Shown in pieces: positions 45,520-57,502 of a stretch of DNA of 64,000 nucleotides. Below the pieces are notes generated by a model. That model searched no databases. It saw only the letters and a program-made list of their open reading frames with translations, and was not told the origin of the DNA. The first letter of the stretch is position 1. The number at the start of each line of letters is the position of its first letter. The stretch lies in assembly GCA_014529385.2 (NCBI GenBank), contig CM043958.1, forward strand, positions 88,202,525 through 88,266,524, given 5' to 3'. Origin of the DNA: Adiantum capillus-veneris (lineage: Eukaryota; Streptophyta; Polypodiopsida; Polypodiales; Pteridaceae). Position numbers and translations under genes: made by a program.

Positions 45520-47160
45520 TTACTCTAATGTAGCATTGTAAGCATTGACAAGGTTCATACTATCCTTAAGTTGTGCTCCTTTCATCCATCTAGCATCTTC
45601 AAAAGGATAATTTCTGAACTTAATGCGATATCATTGGATAATCTTACCATGTCTTAGTACCTTGTCTCATGTCAAAGGATGGATTCGGGCTGGAGAATCT
45701 CTTCCTAATCCTCGATCTCGAGCGGGTCCTCAATTATTGGTTCTCTTGGTGGATCTCCTTTGTAAGGCTTAAGTCAGCTCACATGAAAAGTAGTGTGTAT
45801 GAGCCAATGATTGAGCAACTTTAGTTGATAGGCCATCTCGTTGATTGGTTTTAAGATTTGAAAAGGACCATAGTATCTTTTTTCTAGCTTAGCATAATAC
45901 TTCTGGTGGCCAATAGGATTTTTGCCCATCGTTTGCCTTAATTGAGCCTTGGGAAACTTGAGTTCCTTGAAAGTTAAGGCCCTTCCGTGCTTGTAGCAAT
46001 AGCTTTTTTTCCTTTTTTATGAGATGGATATATCCTCCTTAATCTTTTGAAAAGATTCTTGTAGGTCTCGTCTATACTCATCAGCAGCGAAGATCTTCCC
46101 ATGTACCTTAAGTAGCAAGGGACTTTTAGGTCTTTTCTCAATGATTTCAAAGGGTGCCTTCCTTGCAGTAGTATGGACATTGTTATTGTACTCATACTCT
46201 ACAAGAGGTAGGTACTTCTCCCATTGTGAGCGTTGATCTACTTCCGTGACATAGGTCTTGAGTAGATCTAGAATCGTAAGGTTAGCTATCTCACTTTGTC
46301 CATCCATTTGTGGGTGATAGGTCGAAGAGAAATTTATCCTCAAAGGGTTTACCGTTTAGTACCCCCTATATAATGTGCATTCGCGGGGTATTAAAAAACC
46401 CCCTCTTTTAACATGTTTGAATGAATAAAATGATCCCTTATTTTAGAATTTTTTCCAAAATTGAATATAAAAACCCATTATTTTAATGTATCTCTGTTAA
46501 ATTGCCTAAAATTTTTGCATTTTAAAACCCCTCCTTTTAAACCTCACATTATATATTAACATGATTACACAATGCACCCCCCGAGAACTTAGCCTTGTAC
46601 CTAGATTCTCAAAGAGACCCTTCTAGAAATTATTGGTCATTCAAGGATCTTTATCTGACACTATGGATGTTGGCAAGCCATGGTGTTTGAAAATTTGTGA
46701 TATGTAGAGGGTTGCCATTTGATGTGCCTTAATAGTATTTTTGACACGTATAAAATGTGCTTGTTTGCTAAACCTGTCGACTATTGTCCATATTCCTATA
46801 TTCCCATGGATAGATTGGGTAATCCAAAGATAAAATCCATGGATATAATCTCCCATGGCGAATTAGGAATTGGCAATGGCTAGAGTAATTCAGGTTTCTT
46901 CCCTCTATCATACTTTGTCTTTTGGTAAACCACGCATTTTGAAACATACTCTTGTATGTCTAATTTCATGGTAGGCCAATAGAAATATGTCTCTTCTTCT
47001 CGAAGAGTAGTTGAATCCCTCTATGTCCCGCATAGGGAGGAGCATGGGATTCATACATAACTTTCTCACGAAGGGAGTTAGTAACACATAGGCTATTGCC
47101 ATGGAGAAGATAACCATCTTGCAAGGTGAACGATTCTTCTTTCTTCCCTAAGGCAAGGGC
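45520..47160 (-). pseudogene. Copy C integrase and chromodomain, interrupted by a MITE-like insert
   Basis: Integrase pieces at 47117-46908 (with CFKMRGLPKDKV-type relic), 46856-46641 (TIVDRFSKQAHFIRV, SIVSDKDP) and 46343-46017 (NFSSTYHPQMDGQSE with catalytic Glu, [16 protein letters not shown]). The reading is split by 46337-46588. The chromodomain counterpart runs to about 45520 in broken frames. Confidence 0.8.
46337..46588 (+). mobile_element. MITE-like repeat, copy 2, inserted in the copy C integrase
   Basis: 252 bp not present in copies A and B at this place. It begins TCCTCAAAGGGTTTACCG and ends CCCCCCGAGAAC, so the ends form short imperfect inverted repeats (CTCAAAGGG and CTCGGGGGG). 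TTA flanks both sides (46334-46336 and 46589-46591). It is AT-rich inside, with no coding capacity. It is homologous in reverse orientation to 24085-24271. Confidence 0.55.
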
Positions 47161-48480
47161 TCACATTATATCCTTGAAATCGGGGCAGTCATACTCATCT
47201 ATCATAGAAGATATGTCATTGTGAGTTGCTTTAGACACTGCATTTACTTTTGGTCGTTGTGATAGTACATTGGCCACTTGATTGCGCTTGCCAACAATAT
47301 GAGCAATATGAAAATTAAATTGCAAAAATAAAAATTTTCCCACCTCATTTGTTTGTTGAAAAGCTTGGTTTGCGTCATGAATAACTTAAGACTTTGGTGA
47401 TCCGTTTGTAGGATGAATGGAGTACCCAAAAGATTGAGTCTTTGACTTTAGTATGCTATGGCATGCCTTTCTTGAAGCAAAATTGCTCCAAGGCAATCTC
47501 CACAAGCATCACGTTGGACCTCAAATGGTTTTGAGAGATCTAGCAGTGTAAGCACAGGTTGAGAGGTAAGCTTTTCTTTGAGCTTGTCAAAAGCATTTTG
47601 CTCGTTTGCAGTCCATGTATACTTAACGTTCTTCTTTGTTAAGTCATGTAATGGTCCTGCTATTTGTGAGAATTTTTGTATGAAGCGTCTATAGTATGCA
47701 CACACACCAATAAAGCTTTGTAGCTCATGTAGATTCTTTTATTACCTCTAACTTTGCTGGATCCATACGGGATACCATCTCGAGTGAAGGAAAATTCATT
47801 CTTCTTTTGATTAATGAAAAGTTTATTCTCCCTCAAAGGCTTGAAAGATTACCTAGAAATGTTGCTTATGTTCCTTAAGAGAATTGGAGTAGATGATGAT
47901 ATCATCAAAGAACACTCCAGTAAACTTGTGGTGGGGTCTAAATTTTTTCTCCATTAGGCGGTTGAATGTAGCCGAAGCATTTGTCAAACCAAAAGGTATG
48001 ACAAGATATTCATAAAGACCAAATGACATGCGGAAAGTGGTCTTTGCAATATCTCCATTCATCACTATCCTTATTTGATGATAGCCACTTTTAAGGTCAA
48101 CCCTACTGAAGTAGGTAGGGCCGTGTAGCTTATAATCTAGTTTGATTCTCTATAGTCAACACACATACAGTATGTGACGTCTTTTTTTTGCACTAATAGG
48201 ACGGGTGAACAAAATGGAGAGGAACTAGGCCTCACCATCCCCTTGTCTTCCAATTCATGCACTTGCCTCATAATCTCCTCTTGCTGAGCTTGAGAAACTC
48301 TATAAGGAGGCTTATTAGGCGGTGAGCTCTCAGGTAGAAGCTCTATCTTATGGTCATCATCCCCTCATTTTGGTGGTAACTCTCCAGGGATGTCATCAAT
48401 AAAAACATCTTGAAATCCATTTAGGAAATTAGACAACTCTAATTCCTCTTGATTTCTATCACTTTGATTTGGTAAAACAA
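47161..48480 (-). pseudogene. Copy C reverse transcriptase and RNase H
   Basis: RT at 48065-47853: [26 protein letters not shown] and GVFFDDIIIYSNS with the catalytic Asp pair intact. The connection and RNase H lie at 47705-47448 (YYRRFIQKFSQIAGPLHDLTKK, FEVQRDACGDCLGAILLQE), then HIVGKRNQVANVLSQR at about 47300. Frameshifts separate all parts. Confidence 0.82.
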
Positions 48481-49803
48481 TAGGATCATTTATGGAATTG
48501 ACTTATCAAAAGCAGGTGAATTTACAAGAGGTATGGTACGACCCAACTCATTAGCATCTATGTACATGTTCTTTTCCCTGTACGTGAAATAAATTCTTCT
48601 TTAAAGGAATTTTATATTGGCATCCATGCGGTTGAACCATGGTGCCCCTAGGATAACCTCCTCATGTTGGAGAGGGGATATGAAAAAGTCCTCTTTGTCA
48701 ACGTAGCTTTGGACATGAAGCCTCAATTTCCCAATCAAGGAAGTAATGGAGGCTTGTTGTCCCTTGAAAGCTCCATCAACAGTCATAGTATCTCCCATCT
48801 CTCAAAATCTTGTTATATGCCCAGCTTAGTGGCCAATTCCGTTGATATGAAGTTGTGAGTAGAGCCAAGGTCAAAAAGGATAAAGGCATCATGCTCCCTC
48901 ACCTTTTCCCAAGCATAGGAAAGGGATGATCCTTTGCAATGAGTATCCTCTTTTGGAGCTTCGACCATGGAATCTTTCGGAGTCTCATTGCGTGCATTTC
49001 TTTTGGGGCAAGAACGGTAGCCACGTCCTTGCTTCGATCCCACACTTGAAACATTTATGGTCTTTGCAAAAAGCTTCTAACTCTTCAGGAGAGAGTTTAT
49101 GTTTACCTTTGCTTAGAGGATTCCGTGAAACCCTCGTCTCCAAAGGCCGCATCAAATTGTGGGATGAAGGCCAAAACTTTTTCGGTAGCACCAAAGGTGC
49201 CATCCTAGGTGAGAAAAGAGATGCTTTTTCGTCCCTCCTTGAATTTCTTAAGCTTATAGGACCTTTTCCAAGCAACATAGGATTTGCGTTGTCCTCTCCT
49301 CTTGTATTCTCTAGAAGAAAAACCATTGCTTTCATCGAAAGAGGAGGAAGATGGAGAAGAGGGTGACCTCTTTATCGCCTTTTTCTTCTTTTGATTCCTC
49401 TCTTCCTTCTCAGAATTACGAGGAAAAGAACTATACCTTTGATTTTTTCCTCTTGGGAGGAGTTAGGGATCAACGAGACTGCTGTCTTTATGGAGCCACA
49501 TCTTCCAAAAAACTTGGAGATTCACTTCTTTCTCTTTCATAGTGTTCATCCTCTTCTCTCACCGGAGAGAGTCTTATTTTGCAAGTCTATACAAAAGGCT
49601 TCCTAGCTCTCTCTCCTTTTGGGGAGTTTGGAGAATCCCATGAGTGCAAAGTTGTTTCGGCTTGCAAGGTAGGGTTGTCCATCGCTTGTTGCAACCTAGT
49701 AACAAGATAGTTCACAAACATGGGGGACATCATTAGTAGCAACTTCATGTGCAAAATCAAAGTTGTCAATATTCATTCTACTCTCTTTATTATTGTCAGC
49801 CAT
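48481..49803 (-). pseudogene. Copy C protease and core-deleted Gag
   Basis: The Gag start is at 49803 (Met-Ala-Asp-Asn). N-terminal and linker parts follow (to about 49112), after which the sequence jumps directly to the knuckle region (HKLSPEELEAFCKDHKCFKC). The roughly 520 bases that encode the Retrotrans_gag core in copy A (about 21935-22455) are missing. Protease AFILFDLGSTHNFISTELATKLG keeps the catalytic Asp. It contains the intact counterpart of the copia target, ATGGTGCCCCTAGGATAAC near 48641. Confidence 0.82.
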
Positions 49804-51116
49804 GCTAACTATATTTATATCTATGCTACTTTGTGCTTTGGCAACTTCAAAACTTTAGTTGCTACTCTTCTTAACTTTTGAAAATTAGCTCTCAAGCAGC
49901 CACACCCATGGTTTAGAGACTTTTGATTACAAAGAGTAGTGGAGAGGGTCTAACAATGCTCACTTGATTATGGTAGCTTAATAATAGTTAAGCCAAAGGC
50001 AAGCCCCAAAAGACTCCATTATTAAGTCTACAGTTCCCAATGGTGTACCTCAAACTAAGTTCTTTTCAACCGGGATAATAAATTCCTGTCCCACTTACCC
50101 TCTTGCAATGAACAATTCCAACCTTTCATGGACAAGTTAAGGACCTCTCTTCTTAAGCAAGAAAAGAGAAACCAATAAGTCTAATATCAATGTAACGGAA
50201 TATGGATATAACATTAATTGTAGCGGAATTAAAGTAACAATAGTGAGCATTTCCTTAAGATAATTTAAAGAGCATAAGGAGAGTACAACATTATACCTAG
50301 TTAATTTGGCATGAACAATACTTGTAAGAGTACAACATTATACCTAGTTAATTTGGCATGAACAATACTTGTAAGAGAGAGAGAGAGAATTAGAGAAATT
50401 GACAACAGTTGAGAACCGGATTTACTTGGAGCCGGTCTCCCCTCCAAAAGTCTTTTGTATTATAGATTCTCCCTTGAAGAGAGACTTGGTACAATACATA
50501 CTTTGTGCTCCTTGAGACCTTGTTGATGCCATGAAGATGGTAAGCTTCATGCACCAATATTATGCCTGTAATTAATCTTGTAAAAGCATTAACTTGTCCC
50601 TGGCCTCAATCCCAAGACCTCAAACACCTTCAAAGGTGGAGAGAGCTAGCAGGGAGTGAGGGAAGGGAAGAAGAAGAAGAAGAAGAAGAAGAAGTAGCAT
50701 ACGAGAAAGAAGTACTTTTCTCACTATAGATTACTCTTGGAGCTTAGCTTAGCATACTAATATAGATGGTAGAGAAGATAAGCATGTCATTGAAGGTTGA
50801 CTCTTGGTTGGATTTGCATTCCATAGCCAAGAGGTGTTGGTGTAGGCTCTCTACTTCTCAAGCTTGGAGAAAGAGATGGAGTTCTAACTCAACACAATGA
50901 GAGAATGTGTGAGAGTGAGTGAATGCCAAAATGAATAAGTGAATGTGTGAGAGTCAATGAATGCCAAAATGAGAGCCCTAGCTTTGCCTTGGTTGACCCT
51001 TCTCTCTCTTGACTCTAGCTTGATCCCTATTGGTTCTTGCCAGGCTTGGCCAATCACAAGCTATGGTCATTTCAAGCAATAGGGGTAGCATTTGGACAAG
51101 TGTCCTTCTTTCCCCT

Positions 51117-51118
<2 letters not shown>

Positions 51119-51162
<44 letters not shown>
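51119..51162. repeat. (GA)n microsatellite
   Basis: About 22 GA units within the 5' LTR of copy C, near the spot that is microsatellite-rich in the other LTRs. Confidence 0.95.
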
Positions 51163-51166
<4 letters not shown>

Positions 51167-51739
51167 GTTAAATAATTAAATGCATCTAAATTCTCATTGG
51201 ACCTCCCTAAAGGCCATCTAGTAGGATTCACGCACATCATGAGCGCAGCATGAGTAGGGGCTTGACATGTGTCCTTATTGCCTCGCGTCTTGGAGCGTGT
51301 GTGTGTTCTCTCTCATGCTCCTACCTTTAGGGCTCACCCCCTCCTTTGTAGGACACCTTTTGACTTTGAACACCTTAAGCACCTTAGTCATCAAGCATGA
51401 CAAGCACTTCAAGCCCCTTAGTCATCAAGCATGACAAGCAACTCAAACACCTTAGTCATTAAGCACCACAAGCACCTTATCTAGCTCAAGCACCGCAAGC
51501 ACCTTAGTCATTAAGCACAACAAGCACCTGAAGCACATGCCTAGCTTGCCCAAAGGTCCTAAGTCTAAGGACTTCTAACACTAACCTTTGGAGGTCTTTA
51601 ATGAATCTAACCCTAAGGTCTTTTAAGCTCCATTATCTGCTCATTGCTCTTTGGTAGACTATCTCCCTTTTTGGATCCTTCATGAGATGTAGCCTTCTCT
51701 TCCTTTGATCCCATGGTGAGATAGGTCTAAAAGCACATA

Positions 51740-53319
51740 TGTCATAATAATCAATATCTAATTCTCCTAAATTATTTTCTCATGTTAAATTGATCATTTA
51801 ATATGGGGAAATGCCAGGGGAGAAAAAGCTAGAATATTGGTTAAGCTAGCAGACTGGCCACAGTAGGGATCCAAAGGAGGGAAAATAGGGATCCAAAGGG
51901 GGGGCCATCTGCAAAAGAGGGATGTGCAACAATGGGCTAAAAAGACCCTAAGGTTCAACCCATTAAGACTTCCAAAATTCAAAGGTTGTGTCCAAAGGTC
52001 AACCTTAAGGGAATTGGATGCTTTGTGTGTGTACAAAAAAGTCTTTGTAATCCCTACTTGGGAGGGGGCGAGCCTTGCATGTAGGGGATGAGAGAGAAAG
52101 CCACACACACACACACACAAGCTCCCTTTACACAGAGGGAATGAGGGACACATGTCAGCTCCCTAGGCCAGATGCCCACAAGGTGCACCCAATTCCTATT
52201 GGATGGCCTTGGAGGTGGACCAATGAGAATTAGGCTAGAGTAAATCTAGTTTAATTAATTTAAAAACACTTAATAAAAGAACCAATGAGAATTAAGTCCT
52301 CTAGAAGACTATTGGACAGTCTCCCAAGGGATCCAATGAGCATTCAGCAGCCCAATGGCTTGCCCGATTCCTATTGGCCAGGAGGCAAAGGGGTCCAATG
52401 AGAGTTTAGTTGAATTATTAAATTACCTAAAGCTCTCACAAAAGGGGAAAGGGGGACACATGTCAGAAGGCTATCACTTATGCTGCTTAATAGTCATTGG
52501 CTAGCCCTGGGGAGGTCCAATGGGAGGATAGCAAGAGCAATTAGCAAGAGGGCTCGCCCAAGAGAGAAAGGGGGCTGATTTTTGCAAGGCATTATCACAC
52601 ACACACACACACACTCTCACACAGTCCTTGTGAGAAGCAAGAAAAAGACTATCTCTTCCCAAGCTTTAATGGAGAGCTCATCATCTACTCCAAGCTTGTG
52701 AGATAGAAGCCTACATCGACACACTCTTGGCATGTGGATGCAAATCCAACCAAGAGCCAAGCTTCAATGCATGCTCATCTCCTCTATCATGCTAATTACT
52801 AAGCTAATCTATGCTAATATGAGTGATTATGTGAGGAGATGTACATCTTTCTCGTAAGATACTCCTTCTTCCTCTCAATCTACTCTCATACCCTGCTAGC
52901 TCTCACCATCTTCGAAGGTGTGTGAGGTCTTGGGTCTGAGACCGGGGATAATTGATGTTGTGTTTGCTAAGTGTTTTGCTTAGTGCATGAAGCTTTCATC
53001 TTCATTGCACTAGCTAGTCTTGAAGGAACACAAAGAATTGTATTGTACAATGTCTCTCTTGATGGGAGAAACCATAATACAAAGCCTTTGGAGGGGGGAC
53101 CGGCTCCATGCAAATCCGGTCCTCAACTGTTGTCAATAGCTTAATTTCTCTCTCTTTTGAAAGTATTGTTCATGCTATCTAACTAGGTGTTATGCTTTTT
53201 GTTGCTCTCTCCACCCAAGCACTCTTGTAAGTCTCATTAGGAATCTATTCTAATGAAATTCCCACGATGTTCATGCTAATTTCCGCTACACACAAGTTTT
53301 TAGGCCATTAAATGTTACA
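51740..53319 (+). mobile_element. Solo LTR of the chromovirus family, opposite orientation
   Basis: 1580 bp starting TGTCATAATAATC and ending AATGTTACA on the plus strand, i.e. reversed relative to every other family member here. It is flanked by the 5-bp duplication ACATA (51735-51739 and 53320-53324). Family landmarks are readable in reverse, such as the GGTCCTCAACTGTTGTCAA block at 53113. It has AC microsatellites near 52097 and 52592. Confidence 0.92.
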
Positions 53320-53424
53320 ACATATCTATATTCTAACTCTTGTTCCCATTTATTTTCCCACATTAAATGATCACTTCAATATGAGAAAACCATTTGGGAT
53401 AGGTAGATATTAGATTTTATGACA

Positions 53425-54590
53425 CTATTAGCCCCGAGGCTAGCTTGAGACTGGGTGGCATCATGGGAGAGATGGTGCGAAAGTGCAATAGAGCAACATG
53501 AGTACTGGAATGGGGTTTATTAACCAGATACTTCCAGAACTCCATCTCGTACTGGTCCTCTTGGTTGTCTAAAGTTGCTAGTGTAATTATGAACCCTTAT
53601 TGGAGAGAAATCCCAAGAAGGATGAACAGTAAAGGACTCCAACCGTTGATCCACTTCCGGGATGGAAACAATAAGCATTGGAAATCCTCTACCTAGTTGG
53701 CTGCCCAGCTTCAACTCAAAGGCACTGAGAAGTTACTTGTCAATAGAGCTGCTAAAGGCCTGGACAACATTTTGATGTCAATTAGGGAATCCACTTTTGA
53801 GTGGAAAGCTTGGATACGACCCATGAGTAGCCAATTCACCTCATACCAAGGGCATTTACCAAGCGTTAATGCACGAGGCTGATTGGCTCACTCCTTTGAA
53901 CAAACAATAAAAGAAACAATGGTGAAAAACTTGATGGGTCGAGGTCACGAGAAGAACATCTAGAATCCACAGTGGCCTCATTTTATGAAGGTATTTCTGT
54001 AGAAGATGTTGTGGGGGGCTTTGCCGACATGCATCAAGATTCAGGCACATGGTATCGGGTCCGATAGGTGTTCAGGGTGTAGATTGGCTAGTGAAGACCT
54101 TGCCCACCTTTTCATGGAATGCACGACAATTAGAGGCCTGGCAAGGAAGGTGTGCAAATGGATACAAAGAACCTGGAAGCTAGGGTTTTTCAAGAAGGAT
54201 CTATGCCTTGGTGGGAAACAATTTTGAAGTGTGCACTGCTAATCTGTACTCAAATTGTTAGATATTGTGTCTTTAGTAATATCTGGAAGGCCATGAATTG
54301 CAGTATCTTTGATAACGACCACTCTGTGGCTAGCTTTTCAAAGATTGTACAAGAAAGTAAGGAGATAATATTTGTGATAGGTAAAAGGCAAAACTCGGAT
54401 GATTGGCTTTGGGTGACCCTCTCCATCCGGTCGAGCCTTGTTGTGTAAAGGACTCGGATTTTGATGTAACCATATACCCCTCAAGGCTCGGCATGAAACT
54501 GATGCCGTTTTGTATATTTCTTGATGACATTCTAATACAATCACTCACAATTGTGAGTTTTGCCAAAAAAAAAAGAAAAAGTAAAAAAAA
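53425..54590 (+). pseudogene. LINE 3' end with zf-RVT and A-rich tail
   Basis: LINE C-terminal reading: MNPYWREIPRRMNSKGLQPL, TEKLLVNRAAKGLDNILMSI, WGALPTCIKIQAHGIG, CSGCRLASEDLAHLFMEC and VCKWIQRTWKLGFFKKD at 54006-54227. The element ends CAATTGTGAGTTTTGCC followed by A10GA5GTA9 (about 54568-54590), a typical LINE tail. The 5' part is missing; it starts directly at the end of the copy C LTR. Confidence 0.8.
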
Positions 54591-55155
54591 AGAATCATCA
54601 AAGACTTGGAATTTGAGGAGATATAAACCTCTCTAGCCCTTGTGGCATCTGAGATCTAGAGGGCCATTGCAACCAATCTTCTAATCTTTATCCACAAGGT
54701 GATTAAGAGCATGTTCCTCCGGACCCAATTGGTAGCTAATTGTTAGCGCCTCTAATATGCACCATCTTATGTGGCGAGGGTTCCACATATCCTTCCAAAC
54801 CTAAAGTCCTTTCTTATGGACTTATGTCAAGCCTTGGAAGATCTAAGATTGACCATGAAAAGAAGTCAATTTTGTGTGCTGTCCACAATGACCTATTGCT
54901 CCATACCAAAACGGTGTATTTAAGGGGAGAATTGTGGCATGTTGTAGGGATTTCTTTTCATGTACTAACCATTCACTTTGGCTTATGTGAATTTCGATTT
55001 TGCATGACAGGGGTGGCCCTTTCAAAGAAAGTTTCTATGAGCGTTAAGGAGAGATTCCAAGCCCCATAGCATTCTTGGTGTCTAGACTCTACAAATGTAT
55101 AGATTACCTCTCTATAGACTAAACGATGGTATGCCACCAAAAAATTAATGGGAGC
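54591..55155. other. LINE-flanking sequence, no gene
   Basis: 54600-54848 matches 44597-44848 closely, so both belong to a duplicated segment rather than to two independent LINE insertions. Beyond that, nothing is recognised. Confidence 0.6.
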
Positions 55156-55242
55156 TTGCTCTCTCTCTCTCTCTCTCTCTCTTCCCTCCCCCCCCCCCCC
55201 CCCCCCCCCCCCCAAAACCAAAAAAAAAAAAAAAAAAAAACC
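55156..55242. repeat. (CT)n, poly-C and poly-A tract
   Basis: CT units to about 55182, then TCCCT and a C run of about 26, then CAAAACC and an A run of about 20. Long homopolymers of this kind are often misassembled. The frames crossing them are artefacts. Confidence 0.9.
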
Positions 55243-57440
55243 ATAGGACGAGCCATGCACTTGTAGAGTAGAAGGGATGATATAAATGCCATCCGCAATC
55301 CTCGTCTGTATCTAACATGGGCATGGGAGATGGGATCAAAGGCTCCCATCTATCTAAGGCTTCGACATTAAGTGGACGTCGTCGATCTTTTCGCAAAAGT
55401 GAACTCAGGTATTTTTTGTAAACTTTGGTACCCGACTTTACATAAATATCGGGGTTTAATTTCTTCCACCCCAATACATTTGCACATCAAAACTCAACGA
55501 AAACGTCTAGGATAGAGGACCTAGTTTAGAGGTGGTGAAATTGCAATGCCTCCAGCTTCCACTACCCTCCACCATTTTGAGTACAAATGGGCACAGATAG
55601 AAGGGCTCCCCTTCATGTCTCTGTCGTAAAACTTGCATCGTGAATGGCAAACTATAGACGAAGCACGAGAGAGAAACCCGTTTTCCCGTGTAATAAGAAT
55701 GGGGGGGGAGTGGCAAAATTGTTGAGGGGGTAACTAGGTACATTGCAGACAACAAGGCTAAAACGCATGCCTGCATGAATGGGGGAAAATATACATTTGC
55801 ATTTTCTTAACCACACCATGGACATGCGTGTACTTGGAATGGTGCCTCAAACTTGAAAGAAATGGGGGTGCTTTGTTGTTAAAGGGGGGGGGCCGTCTTT
55901 TGATTGGTGCCTCTACCCTACATTCTACAAGTGGCGTGCGCGGGTGATGTGGTTAAGGCTCTTGGCTCTCTTCCGCACGGGGCAGGAAGGGGGGGGGGGA
56001 GGCTTGGGTACCCGAGCTTTTACTTTGTCCAAGTTTGCTCAAGATCTGTCGTGCTCAATCATCCCAGTGTAGATCCCATCTCCTCCCATGCCAGTGTGAG
56101 ATATAAGTGAGGATCTGCAATCATACGGGGCAGTGCAGTGTGGATCTCTTCAAGTTTCCACCGTTCTAGCTTCTATTGTTAATTGGTGTCTTGGGAAAAC
56201 AGAAAGGTCGAAAAGAATGATGAATCAGAACTTAGAAGATACCTAAACTCCGTTTGAACTTTGGAAGAGGCGCGTTCACACAATCGTGCCACGCGGAGTG
56301 ACAAAGCCGCTCCCAAGTGTGAAGGACGAGAGTCGCTTTTAAGGCATTTGCCTATGGAGATCGGATCGTGTTCTGCTCTCCCGCCATAGCTCTGAGGACA
56401 TTACAAGGTAAAGCTGGCGTTTGAGAGAGAGAGAGAGGGAGAGAGGGCTATGAATGGATCTGAGTGTGCTTGAAATGCACGTGGGCTATGAGATTATGAG
56501 TCTTCTTTTTTCCTGGCTCCTTTCACGGCTTGCTGCAGTGTCTTTATCTTTTGAGATTATGGGTCTTTATTTTTTCCTGGCTCATTTCACGGCTTGCTGC
56601 AGTGCTTAAAGTAGAAATGCTCTGCCATTCTGTCCTTGTTTAGTGCAAATATATCCTTTTCAGTTTTGAAGCGGAAACCGGTTGAGCAAATCAACATATA
56701 AATTGTCTTGCTAAACACGAAGATCCGTGCATCTATCGCACTGATAGCGGGCTTTAATAAGGCACAAGCAGTAGAAATTGAGAGTCTTCTAGGAAAAACT
56801 CAGGGCCTTGAGGTGGCACCCAGCTTGTTAGTTTTAAAAACACAGAGACTTAAATGCTTTTGGTTGCGGCTGTGTCCCACTTGGTGATTGCGGCACTTGC
56901 AGCTCTTGTCTGCCCGTCACCGTTATACCCCCACCGTTATGTGCTGGAAGTGCCCCAAAAACCAGTGTTTGCAGTGCAGGGTACTTGTCCAGCCTGCCTC
57001 TGCGCCTTTTGACTTGCAATCGGCAGTAGGTTTCCTAATTGCCACCTGCGAACATGATGTGCAATGGCCAGATGCAGGTCATCTACTTGCATCGAATTTT
57101 ACTCCCTTGCGCTGCAAGTCCCTCAGCCGCTCAGTGGAAGGGGGCTCTAAAACATAGAAAAGCATGCTATTAAATTATGTCTGATGGAAATTCCCTGGAA
57201 TGATGTTCTCAATTGAAATCTTTGAAATCCTTAGTCTCACCAGTGCACGTGTGCTTTTCTCAAGTGTGAAGGTGGAAGAGCATTTCGTGTTTGTTGGGCC
57301 TCCAGGAATTCTGGAATAATGTCCAGTTTGCAAAGAGGGTTGCCATCACCAATTGCTGCCCCATTCTTCATCCGATCCACCTTTTTAGCTCTCCTAGGCA
57401 GTTTATTGTATGGAGCTAGATGACAATCTTGGACGTAATT
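55243..57440. other. No gene seen; small repeats
   Basis: Contains a 63-bp-period partial duplication (GAGATTATGRGTCTT at 56490 and 56553, each ending ACGGCTTGCTGCAGTG), and a short inverted similarity between about 55255-55345 and 56060-56130 (GATCCCATCTCC and CCCATGCC in common). Base composition is a little richer in GC than the left part of the window. No domain is recognised in frames such as 56888-57157. Confidence 0.5.
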
Positions 57441-57446
57441 TGAGGA

Positions 57447-57447
<1 letters not shown>

Positions 57448-57499
<52 letters not shown>
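57448..57499. repeat. (GA)n microsatellite
   Basis: About 26 AG units without interruption. Confidence 0.95.

Positions 57500-57502
<3 letters not shown>

Larger units (their letters stand above)
44859..53424 (-). mobile_element. Chromovirus (Ty3/gypsy) copy C, minus orientation
   Basis: 3' LTR remnant 44859-45158 (its left four-fifths missing), interior 45159-50190, degenerate primer-binding site 50179-50190, 5' LTR 50191-53424 containing an inserted solo LTR (51740-53319). A MITE-like sequence sits in the integrase (46337-46588) and the Gag core is deleted near 49111. Compared with copies A and B it keeps the protease Asp (LFDLGSTHNFIS) and the FFDD RT site. Confidence 0.87.
50191..53424 (-). 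repeat. 5' LTR of copy C, split by a solo LTR
   Basis: The family termini are present (TGTAACGGAATATGG at the left, ATTTTATGACA at the right). Without the insert it is about 1650 bp. It includes (GAA)n near 50676, (GA)n at 51119-51162 and an expanded CAAGCACCT minisatellite at 51370-51540. Confidence 0.85.

Noticed and set aside
54973-55474. Frames with Phe and Gly runs
   Set aside because: Produced by the poly-A, poly-C and CT tract at 55156-55242.
55904-57157. A host gene in the GC-richer right part
   Set aside because: No frame above about 90 codons shows a domain, splice-consistent exons or conserved motif, so I could not support a gene.
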